From Pelargonium nanum (taxonomy: Eukaryota; Streptophyta; Magnoliopsida; Geraniales; Geraniaceae), in the NCBI GenBank assembly GCA_036897485.1, contig JAYMTF010001093.1, positions 1 through 26,419 of the forward strand: 26,419 nucleotides of DNA. The letters are read 5' to 3'. Under the pieces are notes generated by a model, which was not told where the DNA came from, did not search any database, and saw only the letters and a program-made list of their open reading frames with translations. Shown piece by piece: positions 11,816 through 22,520 of the stretch (position 1 is the first letter of the stretch; each line of letters opens with the position of its first letter). Made by a program: the position numbers and the translations under genes.

Positions 11816-14229
11816 TCATGCTAGTGGGGCAATGGCATCTAGATTATTCTTCATCAACCATTGATGTGGATAGAAGGAAGAAAATGATTTGAGACGAGAA
11901 TGCCAAACCATGACTCTTGAGCAGCCGTGCAGTAAGCCTTCCATTTGGCTCTCATCCTCAACAAGTTTTTCAATAAATAAGGTGGCCTGCACATACATAT
12001 CAATAAAGCTTAATCAACAAAGCTAAAACCAATGCAAGTTGGTAATCAAGACATCTCAAGAGATTCTCATCTGAGAAAATAAAAGAGAGAAATAAAAAGA
12101 AGGTTACATCATCAGTATGGTGCCTTTGAGTTTTCAGTGAGGGCATGACAAGCAATTCACTTCCACAGAACTATTTTTTTTACAAAAGTGCAGATTCGTT
12201 TGAATTCTTAAAAGTCAACCAATATTGCTCTCTTGTAGTTAAATAGAAAAAATAGTCTATGTGATGCATTATTATCTACAATAAGAGTTGCCATGCATTT
12301 ATATTGACGACAAGGGTATCAGAGAAGAACCAAAAGAAGGGACTAACTTGGAACTCTTTCTTGACAGTGTCAATCTGCCTTATTGTTTCAAGAGTGGGTC
12401 GGTGCCATCTCTTTGGATCCCAAAGAATGGTACTATTGAAAGCAAACCCTGACATATCAGCATGGAATCTACATAGTTTCCTATTAGGTTGATTGATGTG
12501 CCATCCAATTACTTGAGTCCCATTACAAATGGGCCCCTCCAGGATAGCTTTGCTTTTGTTTTCTGTAAAATTTGATATCATCCATGTTCCAACCCGCCTG
12601 CAAGACAAAAAAAAAAAAAAAAACTTTATTTATCTTGTACGTAAAGAAGCTCGTAGAAAAAACAAATGGTAATGCAAACATTCCATAAGAAGATACATTT
12701 ACATAACCTAAATATCCATTAAGCAATAGTAGCATCCAAGCAAAGGAAACAAAAATGGCTTGTGCACTCCACACGTGCACAATTACTCGTAGTTTTTATT
12801 TACGTTTTAGTTATCACTTTATGAAGCAGATGTGTAATTATATGGAATTCTGAAAAACTAAGCTAGCATGGTATATATACTGTTTATTACAATTAAAATC
12901 CTAGAATTCTAGGGGTAAAAGTTTTAGGACAAGAGGAATAAAAAAAATAGCTTTGAAGAATCCTAATAATAAATTATACATATTGAAGGTTCCAAGTAAG
13001 TTTGAAACAAAACTCAGCCAACTCTTTTGTATATGGTATAGCTATGGATGCCTCAGCTGGAAGACATCTGCAGTAGTTTTGATCTATAAAATAATGAGGC
13101 AAAAAAGACAATTACTTCCAAGCAATCAACAGAGAAGAAAGATGGTAGGCTTAGCATCACAGACAGAATTACAGTTTTTCTATTATCTTTCTCATCATGC
13201 CAAAATGCAAGCCAATTAAAAATTAAAATAGGTACAAAATGTATAGAATGGCTTTCAGTACAATTTAACAATTCAACTGAGATTGCAAGAAGATGAAGGG
13301 GGATATTCTGGAAACAAAAAAGATTAGAAGTACCTGATATGCCTTATATGATCAAAGAGATCAGCTGAATAGATGCTATCTTCATCTGCAAAGTAGACAA
13401 TCCCATCAAGGCGATGTGTTTCAATATGAGACAGTGCAACATTTCTTTGGTGAGCATGTCTATCCCTTATATCTGTCAGATTCTTTTTGCACACAAGATG
13501 TCTGTACATAACCCCTGTTCTCCTCAAAATCTCAGCTGTTTCTGCAGATTGGGAGGTCATTTCCACAACTATCCACAATAGAGGAGGTGGGACAAGCTTT
13601 AACGTATGAGCCAAACGATTCAGATAATAGGTTTGAAATGGGCAAGCATATGTTGGGGTGATAATTATCAAAAGTTTTCGGAACACCAAATTTGAATCTT
13701 GGATGAGAGTTCGATTATCAATGGTATCAGAAATCCCTCTATCAGGTTCCTCTGCTTGAGACTCTACTTCTAGTTCGGAACTATTATTCATACTACCACT
13801 GCCGGCTTGTGGCATCACAGTTCTTGTTATGCTGTCATGTGACTTGAAACTCCCAACTGTGAACATAGCCTCAAAGGATAATGCTTGGTGTTTTGACATA
13901 GATGAAGTCATTGAAACAAATGGAGTAAGTCCAACAAAAATCCCAATCATAAAACAAATAAAGAAATGAAGAAGGGCCCTCCTCCAAACTTGCCCCTTAA
14001 CTTTTGACCTCTCAAGCGGTCTAGAAGATCTCTGTGAGGAAGCTCCAAGAACAAGAGCTTGAGAGTCCGATGAACCAAACAGAGAAGCTAATGGTCCTCC
14101 CACTGGTGGATGGGAATCTTGAGAAGATGACGAGGACTTGGATAAAGGAGAAGCAACAGAACAAGCTTCACCATTCCTTAAAGTTCCTGGTCGAAGCACT
14201 GGAGACAAGGTTCTTCTAATAGATGCCAT
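11816..14229 (-). CDS. IRX9H: GT43 xylan glycosyltransferase, IRX9H (IRX9-like) type, 3 coding exons, 438 aa
   Basis: IRX9/IRX9H proteins are Golgi type II membrane proteins that work with IRX14 and IRX10 in elongating the xylan backbone (family knowledge). Exons: 14229-13334, 12597-12348, 11986-11816, in frame with GT..AG ends. The N-terminus [11 protein letters not shown] and the SSRPLERSK motif before the membrane segment are hallmarks of the IRX9H group. A cytosolic Ser-rich tail (1-84) is followed by one transmembrane helix (about 86-106), a variable stem, and the GT43 domain beginning at ITPTY (190-194). The metal-binding motif reads Asp282-Glu283-Asp284 in FADEDSIYS. Later blocks include [27 protein letters not shown] and [15 protein letters not shown]. 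The acceptor of exon 2 has a very long poly-pyrimidine run (poly-A at 12606-12623 on the plus strand). The gene sits on the opposite strand between two Nudix paralogues. Confidence 0.93.
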
Positions 14230-14231
14230 TA

Positions 14232-15287
14232 CTAAAATACTAAATAATGGCCAAATGTAGGTGAATGGATCACACGGTCATTATCATACTAACTAATCAA
14301 AGATCTTTTCACAAAACACAATTTCAAACAAGTCAATCGCTTGTACAAAACCACTAACTGAACCCGAACTACTGGGAAAGCAAGCTCCTCCATTTCCTTT
14401 TACTCAGTTATGGTTTTGTGTGGTACATTTTGTTTCCCTTAGTTTTTTCAGCAGCCCGACAGAATAATTATTCAATAATTACCAAAATAGCACCAAACAA
14501 CCTTGGTGTATTGTGCTGCTATCACTCTGGTATTCTATTGATATTACACTTCAATTGCTGCACAGTAAGACACAAAAGAATATCAACAAACAGCACCAAA
14601 CTACATTGTGCAAAAATCATGAAAGTCTAGTAGCAGAAACTGTCAGTGCAAGCCACAAGTGAAATACATGAAACAAGTTACATGAGCATTTAATTGGCAG
14701 TCCTCCAAAAAAAACCAAAAAAAAAAAAAAGAGTATATACAAACCAAAATAATGAGCTATTTATGTAATTCTTATCCCAATAGCAAGGAATCTCTTTTAA
14801 ACACACTCAAAAAAAAAAAAAAAAACTATAAATCTACATAAGGCTCCTGTAATCTCATAAGAGTAAAGACATATGAACATCCAGAAACATTCAACCGATG
14901 AGATGTTGATCAATGAGCATATTCAAAGCAATGAATACTCAAATTCACATATAAATTTGTTTTAAAAGGACAATTCAATGTGAGAAAACGGAGATACAGG
15001 AATAATCAGAAATTCAGAATGAGCAAAAGCAAAAGTTTATTTTTTTATTTAAAAAAATCCCATTTTTAAGTGGGAAAAATCTGTTTTTGTTAAAATAATA
15101 GATGCAAAAGATGGAGAGAAAGATCTTTTAGAAAATAAACACCGAAAGAAGCACAATTGAGCACAAAACCACATTTCCTTCAACTCTATCGACAATCAAT
15201 TGAAAAGACCAGCAAAAAAAATCAGAAACAAAAACCAGAGCTGAAAACCTTGTTAGCAAAATCAGACTAGCTCAGAGGCCGAATCAC
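14232..15287 (-). other. Probable leader (5'-UTR) intron of IRX9H
   Basis: On the minus strand a donor CAAG/GTGATTC follows a GC-rich exon ending at 15288, and an acceptor TATTTTAG lies two bases before the ATG codon (another AG is at 14241-14240). The segment is AT-rich with poly-A/T runs and no supported gene. The splicing is inferred. Confidence 0.5.
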
Positions 15288-15389
15288 CTTGTCGAAGGAC
15301 GAGAACAACTGGCGTGAGGGGAGCTTTAAAATACACTGAAGTGTGTTGAGCCGGCCTCGATGGCTTCCAATCAGGTGGAGGCGGAGGAG

Positions 15390-15437
15390 CTAGGGCGGCG
15401 CCGGCGGTGGCTGTGACGACGGCGACAATGGCGGCAT
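15390..15437 (-). CDS. Short upstream ORF (15 aa) in the IRX9H leader exon
   Basis: In the GC-rich leader exon (about 15288-15460) the first ATG, at 15437, opens a 15-codon frame, MPPLSPSSQPPPAPP, ending with TAG at 15392-15390, well before the leader splice donor. If transcribed, it could lower translation of the main ORF. It could also be a chance ORF in a GC-rich leader. No homology is claimed. Confidence 0.35.
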   Translation of the reverse strand: MPPLSPSSQPPPAPP

Positions 15438-15484
15438 TCGCTTCCAGAGAGTGGGAGAGAGAAATGCGTGAGGCTCAGCTCAGC

Positions 15485-15494
15485 TTTCTATACG
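15485..15494 (-). promoter_or_regulatory. Candidate TATA-like element of IRX9H
   Basis: The minus strand reads CGTATAGAAA just upstream of the GC-rich leader exon. It would place transcription initiation near 15455. A single-sequence inference. Confidence 0.35.
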
Positions 15495-15499
15495 AAAAT

Positions 15500-16600
15500 T
15501 AAAATTAGTATTGTTACTGCAAAATCTTTGTCTGTTTCTTGGATTCAATAACTGGCATTGCTCATCGGAATTGGGAAAATTTTGTACACTTCTCTTGTAT
15601 TAGTAAATACTACTGTACTATTTGCTAATAAAAAGCTACGTGTAAGTTAATTATGTACCAAAAAATTGATTCTCTACCATTACCTACGCAACTTAAACAA
15701 TTCATTTTGGGTTTCTCTGCATAAAAATCTACAGATAATTGAGTTAAGCATACAATTACTTGTGGTAATTAAACTGTTTGGTAGTCCATAACAGCCAAAA
15801 CTGTGTAAATGAAAACACAAAGCTTACTTACTTTGTGAGAAGTACATTTAAATCCAAGTATTTGTACTTCCGGCTATGGCGTGTCGTAGATACATGCAAT
15901 GAAATGAGCATGCTCACTACTCACACATATACCGACTTTTTTTATTATAAGAAATCATTACTCGTTTACATTATAGTAAATATTTGTATTTATTCTACTA
16001 CTGTCTGATAAGCTCGAACTTGACATCTTGACGAAAGTATAAACATTTTTAAGTATTTGACCCATAAGATTTGGTATGTATATTAACTTGTGTTATACTA
16101 TCATAACATAAATAAATCTAAAAACCTGAACGGAGTATGGAGTGCATGTGTAAGAGGGGACACGTACGATAGTATGGCGAGTACATAGTTCTTTCTAATG
16201 ACCAAGATGCGCGCTGTAGTAAGGGTATGTCCTCAATGTGGCGAAACTCTGCACTACAGTGAGACGTGTTTTCTTTCCGTACTTAGTCTAGAGAAAACAT
16301 ATGTTGCAACATAATCTTAAAAATAAGTGAAAACCTAAAATTACTTTTTAACATATGAGGCATGTTTATAAAATACACTTTATTATGGAGCAACTGTCCC
16401 ATTGGATTGGACACTATCTACATCTGCGTTCTGCACGTGCACAACATGTGACCAATTTTCAGTCAAATCTAAGAGACGGTTAGGTCCATTTGAACGTCCG
16501 GGAGTCGGCCGACAGAAAAATGACTTCAAGGGTAATGTGAAATTTCTGTATTTGGTTCCGCTCCGCTATGCTCTGCTCCACAGAAAACAAATTATGTTGT
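15500..16600. other. Shared upstream region of the divergent IRX9H and NUDT8-like genes
   Basis: About 1.1 kb between the two predicted start regions. It is AT-rich on the IRX9H side and more mixed near 16140-16590, where ACGTAC and GACGTG words occur. I found no gene; open frames at 15778-16008 and 16402-16602 have no recognisable protein features. Confidence 0.55.
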
Positions 16601-16604
16601 AGTT

Positions 16605-16610
16605 TATAAA
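16605..16610 (+). promoter_or_regulatory. Candidate TATA box of the NUDT8-like gene
   Basis: TATAAA in GTTTATAAAGTTTCC is 85 nt before the ATG at 16695, a good distance for a start near 16638 and a short leader. This geometry supports the 16695 start. Confidence 0.5.
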
Positions 16611-16694
16611 GTTTCCACATTTATCTGCCTGAATAATCTTTTCCGGCTGCAAAAGTTTCCACATTTATCGCCTGAAAACTTTTTTCCGGCTGCA
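16608..16694. repeat. Tandem duplication of a ~44-bp unit at the NUDT8-like promoter/leader
   Basis: Two adjacent copies, 16608-16651 and 16652-16694, both begin AAAGTTTCCACATTTATC and end TTTTCCGGCTGCA, differing by a few substitutions and a small indel. They start inside the TATA box and end at the base before the predicted ATG, so most of the predicted leader is duplicated. Confidence 0.75.
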
Positions 16695-19600
16695 ATGGCT
16701 CTGCTGCGTGCCCAATTGGTCAAGGTTACCTCTTTCCTATCGCTTTTTTATTTCGTACTAATTTGAAAGTTGCATCTTTTTTTAACAAAATCCAAACGCT
16801 ACCTAAGTTTGCCGTAGGAATTGGGATTCACCACTATACTGTAAACCCGCTAATTTGAACTGGGTTTTCTCGATCTTTAATTGAACCTCGAGCTCGAAAC
16901 ATATTTATGTTTCAAACAATACAAAAAAGAAAAAAAGAAGAAGAAGAAGAAGAAATTGCTTTGAAAATTTGAAGCAAGTTAACATGTCAGTAGACGAGTT
17001 TGGAATCCATCATTTCACTAAGATTTGTATTTACTGAATTGGTGTTCATTCCTTTTGTGGTTGATACAATATTTGAAGGTCAGTTCTTTTTAAGCTGTCT
17101 AGGTTTTGTCATGAGAGAATTCAATTAGGTATTTGTGAATCATGAGCTACTATGGTGATTTGTTGCCATGACGGCATCTTATAAATGTAAGAAAAGAGGT
17201 TGTCACTCTACCCTTGTCTTCTGACATAAAGGTGCAACCTTGTTCCTGAAAATCTTTTATCCCCTAGACTCCGCATCGGATTCTAATGCAACGAAGAATT
17301 TTGAAAATAGAAATCACATGAACCCGAGATAGGATGAAAAAGACAGAAAAGAAAGAAAATTACTGCGTAATGTTTATTAAAACATTTCTATGACAATTTC
17401 TCGTGCAGGGAATGAGAACAACCAGAGTATGTCACTCACATCCTTCGGCAAGTAGTGGCTTTCTAGCATCTTATCGTGCCAATCCTCAATTTCCAAAGAG
17501 GCCTTGTCTTGCCACTTTTTCATCTATCCGGTTTGGCCTTTCAAAAGGTATGTATGAAGGATTTGTTCTCAACTGTTTTGGTGCATTTTAAATGTATTTT
17601 GAGAAGCAAATAATTTATAAGAGTCCTTTGTGTACAGTCCTATCATTAGGGTTTATGGGATGGGGACATCTGGATTTTGGAATTATAAAATCCCAAAATG
17701 AAGTGAATTGAGCCATTCCTTAATGTGGGTCTATATACAATTGATGGACAAAGTTTTGTTTCTTCAGGTCCAAATCGAATTCCCTGTTTGAACAGATGTA
17801 TGTCAAATTCATCTCATTCTTCCCTCGGGGATCATGCGATGCCGGAAAATGGGAATCAAATGGTTAGACTTTTTAATGGAATTGATGATGTACATGGAGG
17901 AGTCCATGTAGACTTGAAGGAACCTATGGATTCCAAGGCATTTGCTTCTTTGCTCAAGGCCTCAATGTCAGAATGGCGTGAACAGGTAGTTTTTCTTTCA
18001 TTCTCTTGTGAATGTGGAATCGTACTCATGGTATGTAATTGACTGTTGTAAGTGTCAGTTTAACCCACTAAAATGGGTCTTGCATAAATATTGCAGTTTA
18101 CTGTTCTTGTGATGTTTTGCTTACTTAGACTAGTTTTAGTCACTAAAGGAGGGTTGTTTTTAGAGCTGTATGGTTGTAATACACTGATACTGTGTTTAAT
18201 GTGTCTAGGAAGCTTGTTGATGTTTTCATATGTGTATACGTTCTAACTTTTGGCATGTGACTTCCAGAGGAAGAAGAGTGCATGGATCAAATTGCCAATT
18301 GAATTTGTACATCTTGTTGAAACTGCTGTAAAGGTACAATACTTGTCTTTAATAGTATTTTATCTGAGCTGTCTTCCTAGAACCTCATGATAATTATTAA
18401 TTACTATGATCCTATAAAGAACATATCTAAATTTGTTTTATTTTCGTTTTCTATCTTTAACCTTTAGGTTCATCTTGTGTCAACTCTCCTGATATTGTTT
18501 TGTTACCTTATTCATTGAATTTGCAGGAAGGATTCAGGTACCACCATGCTGAACCAGATTACTTAATGCTTGTATATTGGATTCCTGAAACTATTAATAC
18601 TCTTCCTGTAAATGCTTCACATCGAGTGGGTATGAGTGCTTTTGTCATGAATAATAAGAGGGAGGTATTTCTTCTGAATTTAGTGCCTATAACTTTATCT
18701 GTTCTGGACACAAACGATCAATTGGATTTGCTTTAGACCATCAAACACAGTTTTATTTACCTATCTGATTTTTTTTCTGAAACTGACTTTAGTCAATTTC
18801 ATTTTCCTGTCTCTCCTTTCAACTCCGATGGATGGTTAAAGTGTATGACAATGCAAAATTGAAACTCAAAGTAGGATGTTTTATGTTAACTTTGCTCGGG
18901 TCTTTTTTAAATCTGGACTTTGACATTTTTTGTCACTTCAGGTCTACTTTTTCCATCTTTTGCATCACCTTCCAAAACCATTCTCCTTTGCCATGATATT
19001 CAACAGTTCTAACTTAAAGATATCTATTTCACACTGTAGGTGCTTGTAGTTCAGGAGAATTCCGGAAAATTTAGAGGTTCAGGTGTATGGAAGTTTCCTA
19101 CTGGGGTTATCAATGAGGTGAGTGTATCAGGAGTTCAGTTCAGTCTTTACTAATTTATAGCGTGTTTTTTTTCTCTACCGTGAATTAAAACTATCTGTCA
19201 TTAGGGTGAGGATATTTGTACAGCTGCAGTTAGAGAAGTAAAAGAAGAAACTGGGGTAAGTGACAAGAGGGACTCAGTTTTGTTAGCTATTGTAACATAT
19301 ATTCCAGTTACTACATACTGATTGAAATCTTAGATAACTTGCTTCATTTTACTTCAGGTTGAGACGGAATTTGTAGAAATTTTGGCATTCCGGTAAGCTA
19401 AGAGTTGATTGCTTAACTAAAGATGCATAAAGTTATTGCTACTGTTTTAGCATTATTTCTCAATGTTAATGATTGTTTCTTGTACTCTTATCATTCTAGA
19501 CACTAACAAGAGTGTTTCTCTCATCTGTTTAAATAAAGGCAACGCCACCAAGCCTTCTTTACCAAATCAGATTTGGCTTTCCTTTGTATGTTAAAACCGC

Positions 19601-19946
19601 TCTCTTTAGACATCCAAAAGCAAGATTTGGAGATTGAAGCAGCCCAGGTATTTTCTGGTAGATTTTGATTGATTAGTAAGAACAGTGCTCTGTTCCAGTA
19701 AAATCACATTATTCTGAACTAATATAACATTTTCCTTATCAATAGTGGATGCCTATTGAGGACTATGCTGCCCAACTTTATGTCCAAGAATATGAACTCC
19801 TCAAAAACATAACCAAGATATGTTTGGCCAAGTCAGATAGTGACTATGCTGGTTTTTCTCCAGTCTCTACTGCTACAGCACCGGGCAAAACATGCTACAT
19901 GTACTTCAACAACCGGCATCTGAACGTTGGAGGTGGTAAAGAATAG
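16695..19946 (+). CDS. Nudix hydrolase, NUDT8-like with N-terminal extension, about 354 aa
   Basis: Exons: 16695-16724, 17409-17547, 17768-17985, 18268-18333, 18527-18664, 19040-19117, 19205-19255, 19358-19392, 19539-19647, 19746-19946; all join in frame with GT..AG ends. The pre-Nudix block starts at LFNGIDDVHGGV and the Nudix box covers residues 219-241 and fits G-x5-E-x7-REUxEExGU. The roughly 95 residues before the pre-Nudix domain are rich in Ser, Arg and Pro with few acidic residues, compatible with a plastid or mitochondrial transit peptide, as in Arabidopsis NUDT8 (family knowledge; targeting is inferred). The first 10-codon exon (MALLRAQLVK) is less certain: ATGGCT context, donor AAG/GTTACC and correct frame support it; otherwise translation would begin at 17412 (343 aa). 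Substrate is unknown. The tail after SDYAGFSPV ends in YFNNRHLNVGGGKE and diverges from the sister gene. Confidence 0.88.
16935..16954. repeat. (GAA)n microsatellite in NUDT8-like intron 1
   Basis: About six perfect AAG/GAA units preceded by an A/G-rich stretch from 16921. Located in the predicted first intron. Confidence 0.8.
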
Positions 19947-20052
19947 TGTAGTTGAGCAAATTAAGAAGACTCAAGTTTGTCTCAAATATGTTGACATGAA
20001 GCCTCTTCTGGCTCAGTAACTTGTTGGTTGAGGTCACTCATTTTCTGCAGAA

Positions 20053-20175
20053 AATAAAAATGTATTTGTTGTGACTACTTGTCACCAATTGTAGATGACT
20101 TTAATTATAATAAGAATGATGTCAAGAGTGATCATGGATTTGTATGTTTATGGCATGTATCTTCCCATCAATAAA
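20053..20175 (+). terminator. Two candidate poly(A) signals of the NUDT8-like gene
   Basis: AATAAA occurs at 20053-20058 (about 107 nt after the stop) and at 20170-20175 (about 224 nt after the stop). Either or both may be used. From there to 20634 is intergenic sequence with no feature I can support. Confidence 0.4.
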
Positions 20176-20634
20176 AGAGTATCCTGCAAAATCGTATTCC
20201 TGGGTCCACTCTTTTTGTTTCTGATAAATGTACTTTTTTTAAGCTTTAGCAGCTAGAAATGAGATTTGAAAACAGATTAAACAACTTGTATTAGCTTCTT
20301 AGGCCAGTTAAGGTCAATTGTTTTCCCTATCTTGTCAATAGAATATCCATTTCTTGAAAGTAACCCATGGAGTCATGAAGCACAACCTGCTGGTGCTGTA
20401 TGTGTTATCCACAACTAGGGAAGGTAATGACTGCATCAACAACTAACTATTTTAATTCAATATTCACAATCTTAATTTCTCATGATATTGCTCTGTTTTG
20501 GCATATTTCATGCCTCACTTCAACCTAACCATCAAGCTTTGGCAATAAAAAATGCCATTGTTTATACCCAAAACCACAATGTTGGTGTTATGGGAATTTT
20601 GTACTGAGTTGAGGGCAAATAATATTTTTCCCTC

Positions 20635-20640
20635 TATATA
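20635..20640 (+). promoter_or_regulatory. Candidate TATA box of the kelch gene
   Basis: TATATA in CCCTCTATATATCC is 100 nt before the ATG at 20740, implying a start near 20668 and a leader of about 70 nt. The sequence and spacing are typical of a plant TATA promoter. Confidence 0.6.
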
Positions 20641-20739
20641 TCCATCAGATGTGATATGCTGAGAGCTCATCAAAAACTACACTGAGAACCCAACAACTCC
20701 ATTTCCTCTGTTGAGTTCTGATCAGAAATATATACCAAT

Positions 20740-21825
20740 ATGGCTGTGGGGCAAAGCAAATGGATCAAGGTGTGTTTTCTCTTTCTTAATTTGGAATTTA
20801 ATTCTCTATTTTCTGCTTCAAATTCTAGCAACTGTATATAATTTTGGTTAATTCCCAAATTTCAGCTACAACAGAAAGGAAGTGGGCCTGGAGCCAGGAG
20901 CTCCCATGCCATAACCATAGTTGGAAACAAAGCCTACGCCTTCGGCGGAGAGCTGGCGCCACGTGTCCCCGTCGACAACAACCTCTACGTCTTCGACCTT
21001 CTCACCAGCACGTGGTCCGTCGCCCCCGTCACCGGCGACGTCCCTCCGCCGCGCGTTGGCGTCACGCTCGCGGCGGTCGGCCCCACCATTTTCATGTTCG
21101 GTGGGAGGGACAGTACGCACCAGGAGCTCAGCGAGCTGTACTCCTTCGACACGCGTACAAACAAGTGGGACCTACTCTCCAGCGGAGACGGTGGCCCCCC
21201 TCACCGGAGCTACCACTCGATGACCTCCGACGATCGACACGTGTACGTCTTCGGCGGCTGCGGGGTCGCCGGGCGGCTCAACGATCTGTGGGCGTGGGAT
21301 GTTACTGATCGGAAATGGATCACGTTTCCGAGTGCAGGCGACAACTGCAAGGGACGAGGTGGGCCCGGGTTGGCCGTGGCCCACGGTAAGATATGGGTCG
21401 TGTACGGGTTTGCCGGAATGGAGGTTGACGATGTCCACTACTTCGACCCGGCCCGTGGAGAATGGGCCCAAGTGGAGACAAGTGGTGAAAAGCCCACTGC
21501 TAGGAGCGTATTTTCAACCGTTGGGATTGGGAAACACATCATCATATACGGAGGGGAGGTGGACCCTAGTGATCAAGGGCACTTGGGTGCCGGGAAATTT
21601 TCCGGCGAGCTTTACGCGCTGGACACGGAGACATTGGCGTGGAGGAAGTATAAAGACGGGGCGGATTCCGGCGAGCACCCGGGAGCCCGGGGATGGTGTG
21701 CATTTGCTAGTGGGCAGTGGGAGGGGAAGGAGGGGCTGTTAGTGTATGGAGGGAATTCACCTACCAATGATAGGCTCGATGACATTTTCTTTTTGATTCC
21801 TTGCTTGGAAGGAACTGAAAACTAG
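20740..21825 (+). CDS. Kelch-repeat protein of the At3g07720 / nitrile-specifier-like family, 2 exons, 329 aa
   Basis: Exon 1 is 20740-20769 (MAVGQSKWIK) and exon 2 is 20866-21825, joined in phase 0. The protein is a beta-propeller of kelch repeats: paired-Gly blades appear as YAFGGEL, IFMFGGRD, VYVFGGCG, WVVYGFAG, IIIYGGEV and LLVYGGNS, each followed by a conserved Tyr/Trp pair. Length and sequence match the non-specialised kelch relatives of Brassicaceae nitrile-specifier and epithiospecifier proteins. In those, iron is held by a Glu-x3-Asp-x3-His motif (family knowledge); here Glu241 and His249 align but position 245 is Ser, with Asp at 246. Glucosinolate-breakdown specificity is therefore not expected; the real role is unknown. 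Exon 2 is strikingly GC- and CpG-rich in its first half compared with the flanks. Confidence 0.92.
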
Positions 21826-21916
21826 TTATGTTTTGTTCGGTTGTGGTTTCAGTTTCAAAAATGTCATAGCTTATTTGGGTAAGCAAAGTATCAAGTGTGG
21901 TACTTTATATGTACGT

Positions 21917-21922
21917 AATAAA
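21917..21922 (+). terminator. Candidate poly(A) signal of the kelch gene
   Basis: AATAAA 92 nt after the stop codon, preceded by TTATATGTACGT, a TGTA-type far-upstream-like word. The following stretch to 22520 separates two converging genes and shows only AT-rich sequence and an AAAG microsatellite. Confidence 0.5.
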
Positions 21923-22419
21923 ACATACCATGCGGTTGCAAAGTGATTTTGCAAAATACAATTTATCTAAAATTGTCCGAGTTGAATTAATTTAATTAAC
22001 AACAATTAGTTGTGATAGATAAAAATTTAATCGGTTACCAATATTCATTATAGTATTTGATGGAACAAATACTAATATAATTCTATGGTGTCATATTGGA
22101 TCCGATCTATAAACACATTTGATTTGACTATTCAAGGTCTGCTTCTTGTGTCCAATATGATTCTGCACACATGACAGAATTAAAGAACCCAGCTAGCAGT
22201 TCAATTATTAACCACAATAAATTATAAAAAGACCGCAATTAATTGCAATTTAATCACAGATCACATCACACAACTCAAAAATTGCATTCATAAATTTTAC
22301 ATACGAATCCGGACCAACCAAACTAAATATAAAAAAAAGACATAATCAACCAAGTGGACCCATTATTTTCTTTTTCTTCTTATTTTTTTCTTCTCTCCAC
22401 AAATAATTCAATCTATCAC

Positions 22420-22446
22420 AAGAAAAGAAAGAAAGAAAGAAAAAAA
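22420..22446. repeat. (AAAG)n microsatellite
   Basis: About five AAAG units and a terminal A-run, preceded by a pyrimidine-rich stretch at 22370-22398. It lies just beyond the FLA stop codon, probably in its 3' UTR on the opposite strand. Confidence 0.7.
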
Positions 22447-22520
22447 CTGTTCCATTCCATAATGCGTAATTGCGTATGTACTGTACCGTGTGAAATTGTG
22501 TTTGCCAAGACAATTTGAAA

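Noticed and set aside
12523..12780. 85-codon minus-strand open frame over the IRX9H exon 2 acceptor
   Set aside because: It reads through intron and poly-T in a different frame from the conserved GT43 exon.
20844..21742. Arg/Pro-rich open frames overlapping the kelch exon on both strands
   Set aside because: GC-rich shadow frames; the kelch frame has clear repeats and correct splicing.
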